NCBI RefSeq assembly: GCF_022968135.1
Contig: NZ_JALJRA010000002.1
Coordinates: 124,001-188,000 of the forward strand
Reading direction: 5' to 3'
Length of the DNA: 64,000 nt
From: Pseudorhizobium tarimense
GTDB taxonomy: Bacteria > Pseudomonadota > Alphaproteobacteria > Rhizobiales > Rhizobiaceae
The translations under genes and the position numbers were made by a program. Below are positions 25,516 through 33,901 of this stretch, one piece after another. Position 1 is the stretch's first letter, and each line of letters starts with the position of its first letter. A model generated the notes under the pieces. It searched no databases. It saw only the letters and a list, made by a program, of their open reading frames with translations, and had not been told where the DNA came from.

Positions 25516-26097
25516 ATGGAGATTGTAAACTTCGGGTATTTTACGACGCGCGTCTCTGGCGGCGTCCTCTACCACACGAATGAAGACGGGTATGACTGGT
25601 ACGATCTGCGTCTTGGTCTAACGACCTGGAATGAGCGTGGCGAATTCATCAGCTCTGTCTATGGTGCCTGGGCGATGGTCAATGTCGACGGTTTGATCAC
25701 CAATGTGGAATATGACCCGTCCCGCCTCGTGCCCGACAATAAGACGGTGCTCGGGATCGACGCGGATTGGCAAAGCATTCAACCAAGCATGGTCTATGAT
25801 GGGACTGTGATCTCAGAACCGCCGCCCGTCTCGGCTGAAGAACTTCGGGCAAAGATGCCGGCCATTAGCCGACGGCAACTGCGGCTGACCTTGGTCCGCA
25901 ACGGCATCACACTTGATTCCGTAGTGGCAGCAGTCGACGCATTTCCGGAGGGTCCGAAAAGGGAAGAGGCCAGGATCGAGTGGGAGGACGGGCAGAGCTT
26001 TGAGCGACTGCATCCAACGCTGCTGATGATCGCGGAAGCTCTGGACCTAACGCCGGCGCAGGTCGATGCCATGTGGGCGGAAGCCATCGCCGCATAG
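25516..26097 (+). CDS. Fibre-associated protein, possible fibre chaperone (193 aa)
   Basis: Five bases after the fibre gene. The N-terminal half is aromatic and beta-rich (YDWYDLRLGLTTWNERGEF); the C-terminal half (ISRRQLRLTLVRNGITLDSV to LTPAQVDAMWAEA) is a helical module seen at the end of many rhizobial phage fibre-linked proteins. Either a fibre tip subunit or an assembly chaperone; I cannot decide. Confidence 0.6.
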   Translation: MEIVNFGYFTTRVSGGVLYHTNEDGYDWYDLRLGLTTWNERGEFISSVYGAWAMVNVDGLITNVEYDPSRLVPDNKTVLGIDADWQSIQPSMVYDGTVISEPPPVSAEELRAKMPAISRRQLRLTLVRNGITLDSVVAAVDAFPEGPKREEARIEWEDGQSFERLHPTLLMIAEALDLTPAQVDAMWAEAIAA

Positions 26098-26160
26098 CAG
26101 GAAGCAATCCGCCCTCCTGACCGACCCTCCACCAACGCGAGCTACTGGTCGCCGGCCTGA

Positions 26161-26421
26161 CCTTCTGCTACCTTCACGCCGCCCGCTATAACGGACAAGG
26201 ACACCGCCCGCGACATGCAGGCGGCCGGTATCACAGCCCCGGTACTGTTCTTCACCGACCGAGACAATCGCGACCATAACCTGACACCGGCACAGGTGGT
26301 CGACTTAGTTGATCAGGGCAAGGCCTACATGCAAGCTCTGCACGAGGCTAAGCGACTGATCAAGGCCATGGACCCAATCCCGGCCGACTATGCCGACGAC
26401 GTCCACTGGCCGCCGGCGTAA
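26161..26421 (+). pseudogene. Remnant of a DUF4376-like tail fibre assembly gene
   Basis: The frame just after a stop at 26158-26160 reads PSATFTPPAITDKDTARDM and then LFFTDRDNRDHNLTPAQVVD, KAYMQALHEAKRLIKAMDP and ends DDVHWPPA. This resembles the C-terminal part of DUF4376-type fibre proteins, but no proper start or RBS precedes it and the upstream part is missing. A second short frame ending NASYWSPA just before it (near 26130-26160) resembles another fibre-protein end. The stretch 26098-26522 otherwise holds no gene. Confidence 0.5.
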
Positions 26422-26452
26422 TCGTTCCAACCCTCGCCACCTTCTGAACTGA

Positions 26453-26476
26453 CCCGCTTCCGGCGGGCTTTTCTTT
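26453..26476 (+). terminator. Rho-independent terminator after the fibre genes
   Basis: CCCGC at 26453-26457 pairs with GCGGG at 26463-26467 around TTCCG, followed by CTTTTCTTT. It separates the fibre block from the sheath/tube block and implies that the sheath gene has its own promoter or readthrough. Confidence 0.7.
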
Positions 26477-26522
26477 GCCCTTCCAGCCCTTGGGCAAGGC
26501 TTTGCAAACATCCTAGGAGCCT

Positions 26523-27755
26523 ATGATGTCCGATCCCGTGTTCGGCATGACTTTCTCGCGCCCAGATGATGAGCCCGTCCCGGTGCTGGGCGCGGACTTC
26601 TCGAAGGGCCTGCTCGTCGAAACCTCGGCTGATGCCGACAATACCGCCTTCCCGATCGGCGAGCCGATCCGGATTTCGACTGCCGACGCCGGCATGGTCG
26701 CCAAGCTCGGTACGGGGCTGCTGCGCGACGCCGTCAACGGCATCAATTCCCAGCTGAACGGTCTCAACGCCGGCGCCGATGTCACGATCTACCGCGTGGC
26801 AGAAGGTGCGACGGCCGCCGAGACGGCCGCGAACATCGCGACGGCACTGGCGCCGACGAATGTTGCCGCCATTCCCTCGGCCGTAAATGCGACGCCTCGC
26901 CTGGTCTGGGCGGGTCGTGGTGCCTATCGCGCCGACATGGAAACGGCCGGTCCGGTTCCGGCTGCTCTGCATGCCGCTTGCGAGCGGCTGCTTGGGGTCT
27001 CGGTCGTTGACGTCGACGACACGTCGGCTGCCAGTGCGATCGACGCCCGCGAAACTCTGAATTCCGAGCGCATCATGCCGGTTGGCGTGGCGGCTCGTGT
27101 CTATGAGGGCGCCAGCCTGGTCACGCGGCCGATGGGCCCGCGCGTCATTGGTCTCTTCCAGCGCGTCGACTCCGAGAACGATGGCAAGCCGTTTGACCCG
27201 ATCGCCAACCGTCCGATCTACGGGATTGCCGGCCTGTCGCGTCAGATCCCGTTCTCGCTGCTCGATGGCTCGACCGAAGGGCAGCAGATGCTGGAAAGCG
27301 AGGTCTCGATCGTCGCGGCCGGCGAAAGCGGCGTTGACGGTGCGATCGCCGACGGCGGCTTCGTCTTCATCGGCACGGACAACACGACGACCGGCGAGCT
27401 GTGGAAGCAGATCCACCAGGTGCGCGGCACGGATTACATCACCGTCAAGATGATGCAGATCACGCGTCAGTTTCTCGGCCGCAAGGTTTCCGCAACGCGC
27501 ACCGAAGCATGGCTCAACAGCCTGAAATTCATGCTGCGCGATCACACGGCCGACGAGGATATCCTCGGCGCGGACCTGAGGTTCCGGGCCGACAAGAACA
27601 GCCCGGAGGAGATCCGCCTCGGTCGCCTGACCGTCAATCTGGGGATCGAGCCGGCGCCTGCCTTCAAGGTCGCGCGGCATGAGGTCCGCCGGTACCGCGA
27701 CGCCGTCGACGGGCTGGTGAACGACATCATCGCGCGTCTCTCCACCGTCAACTAA
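26523..27755 (+). CDS. Tail sheath protein (410 aa)
   Basis: Contractile sheath of the tail, P2 FI family. Recognisable: PIRISTADAGMVAKLGTG, VWAGRGAYRADMETAGPVPA, a C-terminal RTEAWLNSLKFMLRDHTADE and LTVNLGIEPAPAFKVARHEV. Length is near the usual 390-400. Two ATG codons in tandem (26523, 26526); GGAG lies 5-8 bases upstream. Its presence shows the phage is a myovirus. Confidence 0.9.
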   Translation: MMSDPVFGMTFSRPDDEPVPVLGADFSKGLLVETSADADNTAFPIGEPIRISTADAGMVAKLGTGLLRDAVNGINSQLNGLNAGADVTIYRVAEGATAAETAANIATALAPTNVAAIPSAVNATPRLVWAGRGAYRADMETAGPVPAALHAACERLLGVSVVDVDDTSAASAIDARETLNSERIMPVGVAARVYEGASLVTRPMGPRVIGLFQRVDSENDGKPFDPIANRPIYGIAGLSRQIPFSLLDGSTEGQQMLESEVSIVAAGESGVDGAIADGGFVFIGTDNTTTGELWKQIHQVRGTDYITVKMMQITRQFLGRKVSATRTEAWLNSLKFMLRDHTADEDILGADLRFRADKNSPEEIRLGRLTVNLGIEPAPAFKVARHEVRRYRDAVDGLVNDIIARLSTVN

Positions 27756-27778
27756 GCCGCTCGGAAGGATCTTCTCCC

Positions 27779-28303
27779 ATGGCACAACTTGCTCTCTACC
27801 TGCTCACGGCTGTCGACCTTCGCCGGGTGTCGCAGCCGGACACGATGCGCGGCATCACCATTGCCTCGCTCACCCTTCCCGGCATCACGTTCGCCACTGG
27901 CGAGCACAATCCCGGCGGTGGCGTCATGGCCGTCAATTTCGCTCTTCCGCGCATCGAAGCCGTCGAGCCGGCCTTCTCCGCCAAGGGCATCGACACCGAC
28001 GTCTTCAAGGGTATGAACGAAGTCGATCGCTGGGTGTTTGCCGGCAGCTACCTGAAGCGCGGCCCTGGTGGCGGCGGCGCGGTGCCCGGCCGGGCGATCA
28101 TCGAAGGGGCGATCAACACCTGGGAGCCCGACGAAAGTGATCCGGCGGAGTTTCAGGGCTGCACCCATAGCTTCGCCGAGGTGACGCACTACGAATTCCA
28201 CCTCGACGGGAAAGAGCTGTTCTATGTGGACTTCTGGGAGCGCATTCTTCGCGTTGACGGGGTCGATCACTTCGCCAGCCATCGCCGCGCGCTGGGTGGT
28301 TAA
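27779..28303 (+). CDS. Major tail tube protein, P2 FII family (174 aa)
   Basis: Builds the inner tube under the sheath. Family pattern: LTLPGITFATGEHNPGGGVM, VNFALPRIEAVEPAFSAKGI and the C-terminal YEFHLDGKELFYVDFWERIL. Length matches. It directly follows the sheath gene with a GGAAGGATC ribosome binding region, as in P2. Confidence 0.9.
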   Translation: MAQLALYLLTAVDLRRVSQPDTMRGITIASLTLPGITFATGEHNPGGGVMAVNFALPRIEAVEPAFSAKGIDTDVFKGMNEVDRWVFAGSYLKRGPGGGGAVPGRAIIEGAINTWEPDESDPAEFQGCTHSFAEVTHYEFHLDGKELFYVDFWERILRVDGVDHFASHRRALGG

Positions 28304-28321
28304 TGAGAGTTCCGCAGGGCG

Positions 28322-28642
28322 TTAGCTGACGCCCTGCCCAGTCCAGAAATAGAAGGCGCCGGTCAAGACGAGGCCGAGATATGCTCCGAGGATGGTGCTG
28401 GCTATTTGCAGCCCTTTCATTCGCAAGGCACTGCAGACGACCAGCATCGCAAACAGCAAGCCAATGGCACTCAAGATCTGACTATTAGATCCAATTCCCA
28501 CGAATAGCGCACCGGTTAGCAGGATAGAGCCGGCCGTTGCCACCGCTCCGCGCCAGTAGTCGGCTTTGCCGATACGGGCTCCGATTGCACCACCAATGAT
28601 GGTGAACAGGAACAGCGCGGCGATCAGGTTAGCATCTTCCAT
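28322..28642 (-). CDS. Small multi-pass membrane protein on the reverse strand (106 aa)
   Basis: Almost entirely hydrophobic, with about three to four transmembrane segments: LIAALFLFTIIGGAIGA, AVATAGSILLTGALFVGI, AIGLLFAMLVVCSAL and ILGAYLGLVLTGAFYFW. On the minus strand GAGG lies 8 bases before the ATG at 28642. It interrupts the tail operon between tube and gpE genes in the opposite orientation, the signature of an independently expressed cargo (moron) gene active in the lysogen. A superinfection-exclusion or membrane-defence role is possible but not shown. Confidence 0.65.
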   Translation of the reverse strand: MEDANLIAALFLFTIIGGAIGARIGKADYWRGAVATAGSILLTGALFVGIGSNSQILSAIGLLFAMLVVCSALRMKGLQIASTILGAYLGLVLTGAFYFWTGQGVS

Positions 28643-28710
28643 TCCATAAACCTCGCTAGGGCTGCGCCGACAGGCTGCGCCAGTCTCTACGCAACCACAA
28701 GGAAAAGTAA

Positions 28711-28962
28711 ATGTTGAACGTCACTGTCAAGCTGGCGGCTCCTATCCAAGACGGAGAGCGGACGATCAGCGAACTCACCTTTCGCGAAGCGGAGGTCGGC
28801 GATCTGATCGATGCGGCGAACTGCAGCAACGAAATGGAGCGAATCGCGACCGTAATGGCGGCCGTATCCGGCACTCCCCTTCCCGTCTTCCGAAAGATCA
28901 AGGCCCGCGACCTGAAGAACATCATGAAGCAGGTCGGCAACCTGGTGGGAAACGAAATCTGA
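28711..28962 (+). CDS. Tail assembly chaperone E (83 aa)
   Basis: P2 gpE/TAC family: begins MLNVTVKLAAPIQDGERTIS, followed by LTFREAEVGDLIDAANC and ends FRKIKARDLKNIMKQVGN. It chaperones the tape measure protein during tube assembly. The zero frame ends at 28960-28962; three codons earlier a slippery heptamer allows a -1 shift into E'. Confidence 0.85.
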   Translation: MLNVTVKLAAPIQDGERTISELTFREAEVGDLIDAANCSNEMERIATVMAAVSGTPLPVFRKIKARDLKNIMKQVGNLVGNEI

Positions 28963-28998
28963 CGGCCGACTGGCTGGGTATGTCGATCTACGTCGGCC
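28947..28998 (+). promoter_or_regulatory. Programmed -1 frameshift signal (slippery heptamer plus hairpin)
   Basis: GGGAAAC at 28947-28953 is a consensus X XXY YYZ heptamer and is in register with the E frame (G GGA AAC). Ten bases after it, GGCCGAC at 28964-28970 can pair with GTCGGCC at 28992-28998, a 7-base GC-rich stem that would pause the ribosome. The -1 frame is open through to 29111. Heptamer, spacing, stem and open frame together fit the E/E' frameshift known in P2-like phages. Confidence 0.8.
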
Positions 28999-29111
28999 AT
29001 TGGACGAACACGCCGCTGGACATGGTCTGGCGGTGGAAGCCGGCGCGCCTGCTTCAGGTTTTCACGCGCACACAGAAAATGTTTGAGAAGACCAAAGGAT
29101 CGTGGTCATGA
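28953..29111 (+). CDS. E' extension, read by -1 frameshift to give gpE-E' (133 aa fusion)
   Basis: In the -1 frame after the heptamer the sequence continues RNLTADWLGMSIYVGHW and ends MFEKTKGSWS, matching the kind of E' tail seen in rhizobial P2-like phages. Fusion with the first 81 residues of E gives 133 residues. An ATG at 28980 has no good Shine-Dalgarno, so frameshifting is the likely route. Its stop overlaps the tape measure ATG by 2-3 bases (TCATGA). Confidence 0.75.
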   Translation, partial: RNLTADWLGMSIYVGHWTNTPLDMVWRWKPARLLQVFTRTQKMFEKTKGSWS

Positions 29112-31312
29112 CGACACATGAAAGCCGCCTGAAGATCACGCTGCTCGACCAGGTCACCGGGCGGGCGCGGGGGATCTCAGCCGCGCTCGGCGGCATAGAG
29201 CGTCAGGCGTCGTCCTTCACCGCGCCCTTTCGCACCCTCGGCGGGCAGCTTCTGGCCTTCGGTGGCGCCTATCTCGGCATCTCGGAAGGCATCAAGAGCA
29301 CGGCCGGCGCGGCGATCGACTTCGAAAGCGCGTTCGCCGACGTCCGCAAGGTCGTCGATGCCAATGACGAACAGCTGGAAAACTTCAGGCGCACGATCCG
29401 GCAGATGTCGACCGAGCTGCCGATCGCGGCCAACGACATCGCGGCGCTCTTCGCCGCAGCGGGCGAATCCGGCGTCGCAACGCAGGACCTGAAGGCATTC
29501 TCGGAAATGGCCGCCCGCGTGGGGATCGCCTTCGATATGTCGGCCGGTGAAGCGGGCGAGAGCCTGGCGAAACTGAAAACGCAGCTCGGCCTGTCGGTGG
29601 CAGAGACAAGTGACATGGCGGACGCCATCAATCACCTGTCTAACAACATGGCATCGAAGGCGAAGGACATCACCCGCTATATGCTGCGGGTCGGTGCCCT
29701 TGCCGAGATGGGTGGCTTCACCAAAGAGCAGATCGCCGGGATCGGCAGTGCCATGATCGCGGCGGGTGCCGAGGCGGAAGTCGCCGGCACGGCGATGCAG
29801 AACGTCGTCAAGGCCCTGACGAAGGGCGAGTCGGCGAAGAAGTCGCAGAAGGAAGTGGCTGCAGCTCTCGGCCTCGATCTGCCGCAGATCGCAAAGGAGA
29901 TGCAGAAGGACGCGCCGAAGGCGATGAAGAAGGTCCTGCAGGCGATCGCAAAGGCGCCGAAGGATCGACACATTGCCCTGCTCTCCGACTTCTTCGGCGA
30001 CGAAGCAAAGGCCTTTGCCCCGCTGATCGGCAACATGGGGCTGCTGGAGCAGGCGCTCGACAGCGTCAGCGACCGCACGCGCTATGCCGGCTCGGCCTTC
30101 AACGAATTCGTCGAGCGGTCGAATACCGCGCAAAACACGCTCGATCTCCTCGGCAACAAGATCGCCAACCGCTTCTGGGAGATCGGCGATCGGATGCTCC
30201 CGACCATCAAGGAAGGGGCGCAGGCGATCGGCTATGTCATCGACACGCTCGACTCGCGTGTCTCCGTCTTCGACGAGATCGAGGCCGCGATGATGGGCTT
30301 TGCGAACGGGCTCGGCTATTCCGGCGTTCGCGAGATCGTCGATGACATGGGCGACCTGTTCTTCGGCAAGATCGATCCGACAGCCGGCGACCAGCTCGGC
30401 CGGATCTTCATGCAAGCGAAAGAGTGGGGTGCTTCGATCCGCGAACTGAACGCGGCACTGAAGGAAAATCCGATCGCGCAATTCTTCGCTGATATTGCTC
30501 CCTACGGCTTGCAGATCATGCTGTGGGGCGCCGGAATCGCATTCCTTGCGGGTACGATCCGGACCCTTGCCGGTGCACTGATGTTGCTCAGCGGTGCCTC
30601 TGCCATCATCGGTGCCCTAAAAACGGTAGGCTCAATTGCGGACGTTCTTTCAGGCGGGACATTCCCCAAGGGAGGGGGCGGAAAACCCTCAAAGGGTGGC
30701 CGATCCTCTCCCGTAGCGGGTGGCGGCGATGGTGTCTGGGGAAATCTTGCTGCAATCGGCACATGGTTCAAAGGGCTCGGTGTCGCGGCCGCACCGGGAT
30801 TGATGGCGGGCGCTCTATCGGCGACGCCTGGCGACACGTTGGAAGATCAAGTTCGTCTGCAGAAGCAGTACCGAGAGGATCTTCAGCGCGTTCTTGGGCT
30901 AACCAAAGACGAGAACGGCCAGAACTTCTGGGATCGTTCGTTCGGTCAATCGACGCCTTCCTCTGTCGCTGCTCAAATGGCTTTAGATGCGGCACGAGGT
31001 GCAAGGCAGTTTGGTATCGGCGGCAACACCACGGAAACCCTACCCGGAAAGACGGCGGACGATCTGGGCATCGGCCAGCCGATCAAGCTCGACGCGGCCA
31101 GCATCGACGCGATGACGCAGCCGCGCGGGACGCAGGACGTCAACGTCCTCAATCCTCGACCGGCGCCCAACGTCAATCTGAGCGTCACCGTGCCGGTCTA
31201 CGGCGTCACCGATCCGGAAGAACTGGCAAGTCGGGTCTCTGGCATCGTCGGCCAGAGGCTGCGCGACGAGGTCGCCGGCATCTATGCCGACACGGAATAT
31301 GGAGTTGCCTGA
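29108..31312 (+). CDS. Tail tape measure protein (734 aa)
   Basis: Sets tail length. The N-terminal about 350 residues follow the TIGR01760 phage tape measure pattern: FESAFADVRKVVDANDEQL, TELPIAANDIAALFAAAGES, AFDMSAGEAGESLAKLKTQL and NTAQNTLDLLGNKIA. A hydrophobic block at about 465-510 (LWGAGIAFLAGTIRTLAGA, then MLLSGASAIIGAL) could cross the host inner membrane at injection. The ATG at 29108 overlaps the E' stop (ATGA), preferred over the GTG at 29102. Confidence 0.85.
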   Translation: MTTHESRLKITLLDQVTGRARGISAALGGIERQASSFTAPFRTLGGQLLAFGGAYLGISEGIKSTAGAAIDFESAFADVRKVVDANDEQLENFRRTIRQMSTELPIAANDIAALFAAAGESGVATQDLKAFSEMAARVGIAFDMSAGEAGESLAKLKTQLGLSVAETSDMADAINHLSNNMASKAKDITRYMLRVGALAEMGGFTKEQIAGIGSAMIAAGAEAEVAGTAMQNVVKALTKGESAKKSQKEVAAALGLDLPQIAKEMQKDAPKAMKKVLQAIAKAPKDRHIALLSDFFGDEAKAFAPLIGNMGLLEQALDSVSDRTRYAGSAFNEFVERSNTAQNTLDLLGNKIANRFWEIGDRMLPTIKEGAQAIGYVIDTLDSRVSVFDEIEAAMMGFANGLGYSGVREIVDDMGDLFFGKIDPTAGDQLGRIFMQAKEWGASIRELNAALKENPIAQFFADIAPYGLQIMLWGAGIAFLAGTIRTLAGALMLLSGASAIIGALKTVGSIADVLSGGTFPKGGGGKPSKGGRSSPVAGGGDGVWGNLAAIGTWFKGLGVAAAPGLMAGALSATPGDTLEDQVRLQKQYREDLQRVLGLTKDENGQNFWDRSFGQSTPSSVAAQMALDAARGARQFGIGGNTTETLPGKTADDLGIGQPIKLDAASIDAMTQPRGTQDVNVLNPRPAPNVNLSVTVPVYGVTDPEELASRVSGIVGQRLRDEVAGIYADTEYGVA

Positions 31313-31746
31313 TGCTGTATCTGATCGGGGCGCTGAACCTCGACACGCGGCCCTTCAGCGTCGAAGAGGTCCAGCGGACGATGTCGGCCGACTTCGCCGA
31401 CAAGCCGATCGTGGGCGGCAGGATCGCCCGCGAATTCATGGGCGAAGGGGAAGACAAGCTGATGCTGTCCGGCCAGCTCCTGCCCTTCAAGACGGGCGGC
31501 CTGACCGAGCTGGAGCTTGCCAAGAGCATGATGCTGGCCGGCCGGCCGCAGCCTGTCCTGCGCGGCGATGGGGCTCGTCTCGGATGGTTCACGATCGACA
31601 AGATCTCGGAAGGCCACAAGGAACTGATGCGCGACGGCGTGGGCTTCTTCATCCGGCATTCGATCGAGATGACGAAGGTCAGTGCGGAGGGCGGTTCGCC
31701 CTCCGTCATCGGCAATATCCTCTCCCTCTTCGGACTGCTGGAGTAG
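31312..31746 (+). CDS. Tail protein U (144 aa)
   Basis: P2 gpU family, a tail-tip/hub component. Begins MLYLIGALNLDTRPFSVEEV, has FMGEGEDKLMLSGQLLPFK and ends DGVGFFIRHSIEMTKV... with length near P2 gpU (about 159). The start overlaps the tape measure stop (TGATG). Order T-U-X-D matches P2. Confidence 0.85.
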   Translation: MLYLIGALNLDTRPFSVEEVQRTMSADFADKPIVGGRIAREFMGEGEDKLMLSGQLLPFKTGGLTELELAKSMMLAGRPQPVLRGDGARLGWFTIDKISEGHKELMRDGVGFFIRHSIEMTKVSAEGGSPSVIGNILSLFGLLE

Positions 31747-31749
31747 ACC

Positions 31750-31977
31750 ATGCCGCAAACATTCCAGATCCGCCGCGAGGGCATGACCGTGGAGCTTCTG
31801 CTCCACCAGGCCTACGGCGTCGAGGGGCGCTCGCTCCTTGAAGAAACCCTGCGGAAAAATCCCGGCCTTTCGAGCCTCGGCACGATCCTGCCGCTCGGCA
31901 CGGTCCTGACCATCCCAGACAAGCCGGCCGCCAATGCGGCCGTCTTCAAGCCCGTTGTCTCCCTCTTCGGAAACTGA
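31750..31977 (+). CDS. Tail protein X, LysM-like (75 aa)
   Basis: P2 gpX family, a LysM-fold tail protein that helps hold the baseplate hub. Pattern: VELLLHQAYGVEGRSLLEET, LSSLGTILPLGTVLTIPD. Size matches. Two bases separate it from the next gene. Confidence 0.8.
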   Translation: MPQTFQIRREGMTVELLLHQAYGVEGRSLLEETLRKNPGLSSLGTILPLGTVLTIPDKPAANAAVFKPVVSLFGN

Positions 31978-31979
31978 TC

Positions 31980-33161
31980 ATGCCCTGGACAGTGGATTGG
32001 AAAGTCTTCGTCGACGGCGAGGACGTGACGTCGGCCATGCAGCCCTTCCTGATGAAGATCTCGATCTCAGACAAGGATGGCTCGGCCAGCGACACCTGCA
32101 GCCTCGAACTCGACGACAGCGGCGGCCAGCTGAAGCTGCCGGCAGAAGGGGCGAGCGTCGAAGTATTTCTGCAGGGCATTTCAGCCTTCAGCGGGAAGGT
32201 CGACAGCGTTCGCTCCAAGGGTGCGCGCGGAAGCGGCCGGTCGCTCTCGGTCGGCGCCAAGAGCTTCGATGTGAAGGGCAAGGCGAAAGAGCCGCAGTCA
32301 CACCATATGGACGATGCGAGCCTTCAGCAGTTCCTCGACAAGGCGGCCAAGGGTGCCGGGCTGAAGGGGATCACCATCGATCCCGCCTTTGCCGGTATCG
32401 TGCGTGACTACTGGTCGGCTAGCTCCGAGAGCTTTCTTCATCTCGGCCAGAAACTGGCGCGCGAGCTAGGCGGTACCTTCAAGATCCGAGGCGACCAGGC
32501 GGTGCTCGCAAAGCGCGGACAGGGACTGAGCGCAATGGGGCAACCTCTTCCGACAATCGTCGGCATTGCTCCGCCTCCCAACTCGACGGACGGCAATGTC
32601 ATCAACTGGGATATCGCGCCTCTGGAAGGTCGGGCGAAGTTCGCCCGCACCAAAGCCCGATACTTCGACCGCGCCTCCGCGAGCTTCAAGGAGATCGAGG
32701 TCGAGACGGGTGTCGAGGCGGAGGCCGCCAGCGAGGTACGCACGACGGTTGCCGACAAGGATCAGGCCAAGGCTGTCGCCGAGGGGCGCAAGACCAACAG
32801 CGAACGCGAAGGCGGTCAGGGATCGGTCGAGATGGATCTCGACGCGACGGCGCAGGCGGAGGGCACCTTCATCATGAAGGGCGCCCGGCCGGGCATCGAT
32901 GGTGTCTACCGGATCAGCGGCGTCGACAAGAAAGCCGATCGCTCCGGCGGGGCAACGATGCGGCTGGAGATCAAGCAGCCGACCGAGGGGGCCGGCAAGG
33001 ATGATCGTCAGCCGTCGACCGACAAGACCGGCACCTTCGCCGGTGGCGAGGGTGGAACATCCGGCGGGGCAGCTGGTGGCGTGAATACTTCACCCGCTCA
33101 GGGCCGATCGGACAGTTTCGCAGAATACAACCGCCGATATGGGCGAACCGATGAGAATTAA
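31980..33161 (+). CDS. Late control/hub protein D (393 aa)
   Basis: P2 gpD family, structurally a baseplate hub (VgrG gp27-like). Features: WKVFVDGEDVTSAMQPFLMK, ISDKDGSASDTCSLELDDS, DASLQQFLDKAAKGAGLKGI and FLHLGQKLARELGGTFKIRG. The C-terminal about 55 residues are Gly/Thr-rich and disordered-looking. It closes the forward tail operon before the reverse cargo genes. Confidence 0.85.
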   Translation: MPWTVDWKVFVDGEDVTSAMQPFLMKISISDKDGSASDTCSLELDDSGGQLKLPAEGASVEVFLQGISAFSGKVDSVRSKGARGSGRSLSVGAKSFDVKGKAKEPQSHHMDDASLQQFLDKAAKGAGLKGITIDPAFAGIVRDYWSASSESFLHLGQKLARELGGTFKIRGDQAVLAKRGQGLSAMGQPLPTIVGIAPPPNSTDGNVINWDIAPLEGRAKFARTKARYFDRASASFKEIEVETGVEAEAASEVRTTVADKDQAKAVAEGRKTNSEREGGQGSVEMDLDATAQAEGTFIMKGARPGIDGVYRISGVDKKADRSGGATMRLEIKQPTEGAGKDDRQPSTDKTGTFAGGEGGTSGGAAGGVNTSPAQGRSDSFAEYNRRYGRTDEN

Positions 33162-33200
33162 CCTAGCCCAAGGCGAGGGCGCAGGGCCGCGCAGAATAGC

Positions 33201-33677
33201 TCACTGCTTGCGTGCATCCCACGGAGCATCGAACTTACCTTGCCAGATGCCTGCCTTTTCGGCCTCAGCCTCCTTTTCGGCCTGGGCATAGGCGCCCTTG
33301 CTGTATCGCTTGTAGTCTAAAGCATGGCCTGATCGGACCATCCACTCGGCGACACTGGCCCCATCGGCACGGAAGCAATCTGCCACCATACGGTGGTAAC
33401 GGTCCCATTCGATGAATTCGCACCTTGTCGGACGTGAGGCAGCAAGGAAACCGTCTAGCGCGTTAGCGGCAACTTGGCCGCATCTGTACATCTTTCCGCT
33501 GGCCTCCCAGCAGCCTTGCCAGCTTTCTGGCGCGTCTATCCCCTGAATGCGGATGCGCTGGCCGGCGATCTCTACCGTGTCACCGTCAACGACAGAAGCT
33601 CTCCCAACAAGCGGCCCCTGAGCTAACGCAGGTACGGCTGTCAGAGCAAGAAGCGCGATTGCAATGGCCCTCAGCAT
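33201..33677 (-). CDS. Secreted thermonuclease-family protein (158 aa)
   Basis: Staphylococcal-nuclease-like fold. Signal peptide MLRAIAIALLALTAVPALAQ with probable cleavage after ALA. Then VVDGDTVEIAGQRIRIQGID (metal-binding Asp in DGDT and the conserved RIQGIDAPE), RCEFIEWDRYHRMVADC (catalytic Arg region) and GHALDYKRYSKG with GIWQG. Cysteines in pairs suit the periplasm. Start ATG at 33677 overlaps the end of the upstream Excalibur gene by 7 bases. Reverse orientation between tail and lysis genes marks it as cargo. Confidence 0.8.
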   Translation of the reverse strand: MLRAIAIALLALTAVPALAQGPLVGRASVVDGDTVEIAGQRIRIQGIDAPESWQGCWEASGKMYRCGQVAANALDGFLAASRPTRCEFIEWDRYHRMVADCFRADGASVAEWMVRSGHALDYKRYSKGAYAQAEKEAEAEKAGIWQGKFDAPWDARKQ

Positions 33678-33901
33678 AGTTTCTCGCAGGGAATGCCGTC
33701 GGAATCGCCATCGAGGCGACCGCCCCAAGAGCAGTTTGCAAGATACCACTCCGCCTCTTCGCAAGACTGGATGCGACCACAAGTCTTTCTGGGTTGGCAG
33801 GACCAGCTTTGCGCAGTCTCCGAACCCCGCCAAGGCGTCATCGGCCCATCAATTGCGACCGATGGAGCTGCTGCCAAGAGCGCTACGAGTAAAGTTGGCA
33901 T
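33671..33901 (-). CDS. Excalibur calcium-binding domain protein (76 aa)
   Basis: MPTLLVALLAAAPSVAIDG looks like a signal peptide. The C-terminus carries the Excalibur motif with paired Cys: CEEAEWYLANC and DGDSDGIPCEKLC. Excalibur domains often sit with extracellular nucleases, and here the SNase-like gene follows directly with a 7-base overlap, so the two are likely co-expressed secreted proteins. GGGAGGGGGAAC precedes the ATG at 33901. Confidence 0.75.
   Translation of the reverse strand: MPTLLVALLAAAPSVAIDGPMTPWRGSETAQSWSCQPRKTCGRIQSCEEAEWYLANCSWGGRLDGDSDGIPCEKLC

Noticed and set aside
29177..30481. 434-aa reverse frame inside the tape measure gene
   Set aside because: Antisense shadow; Arg/Leu/His-rich and without its own RBS.
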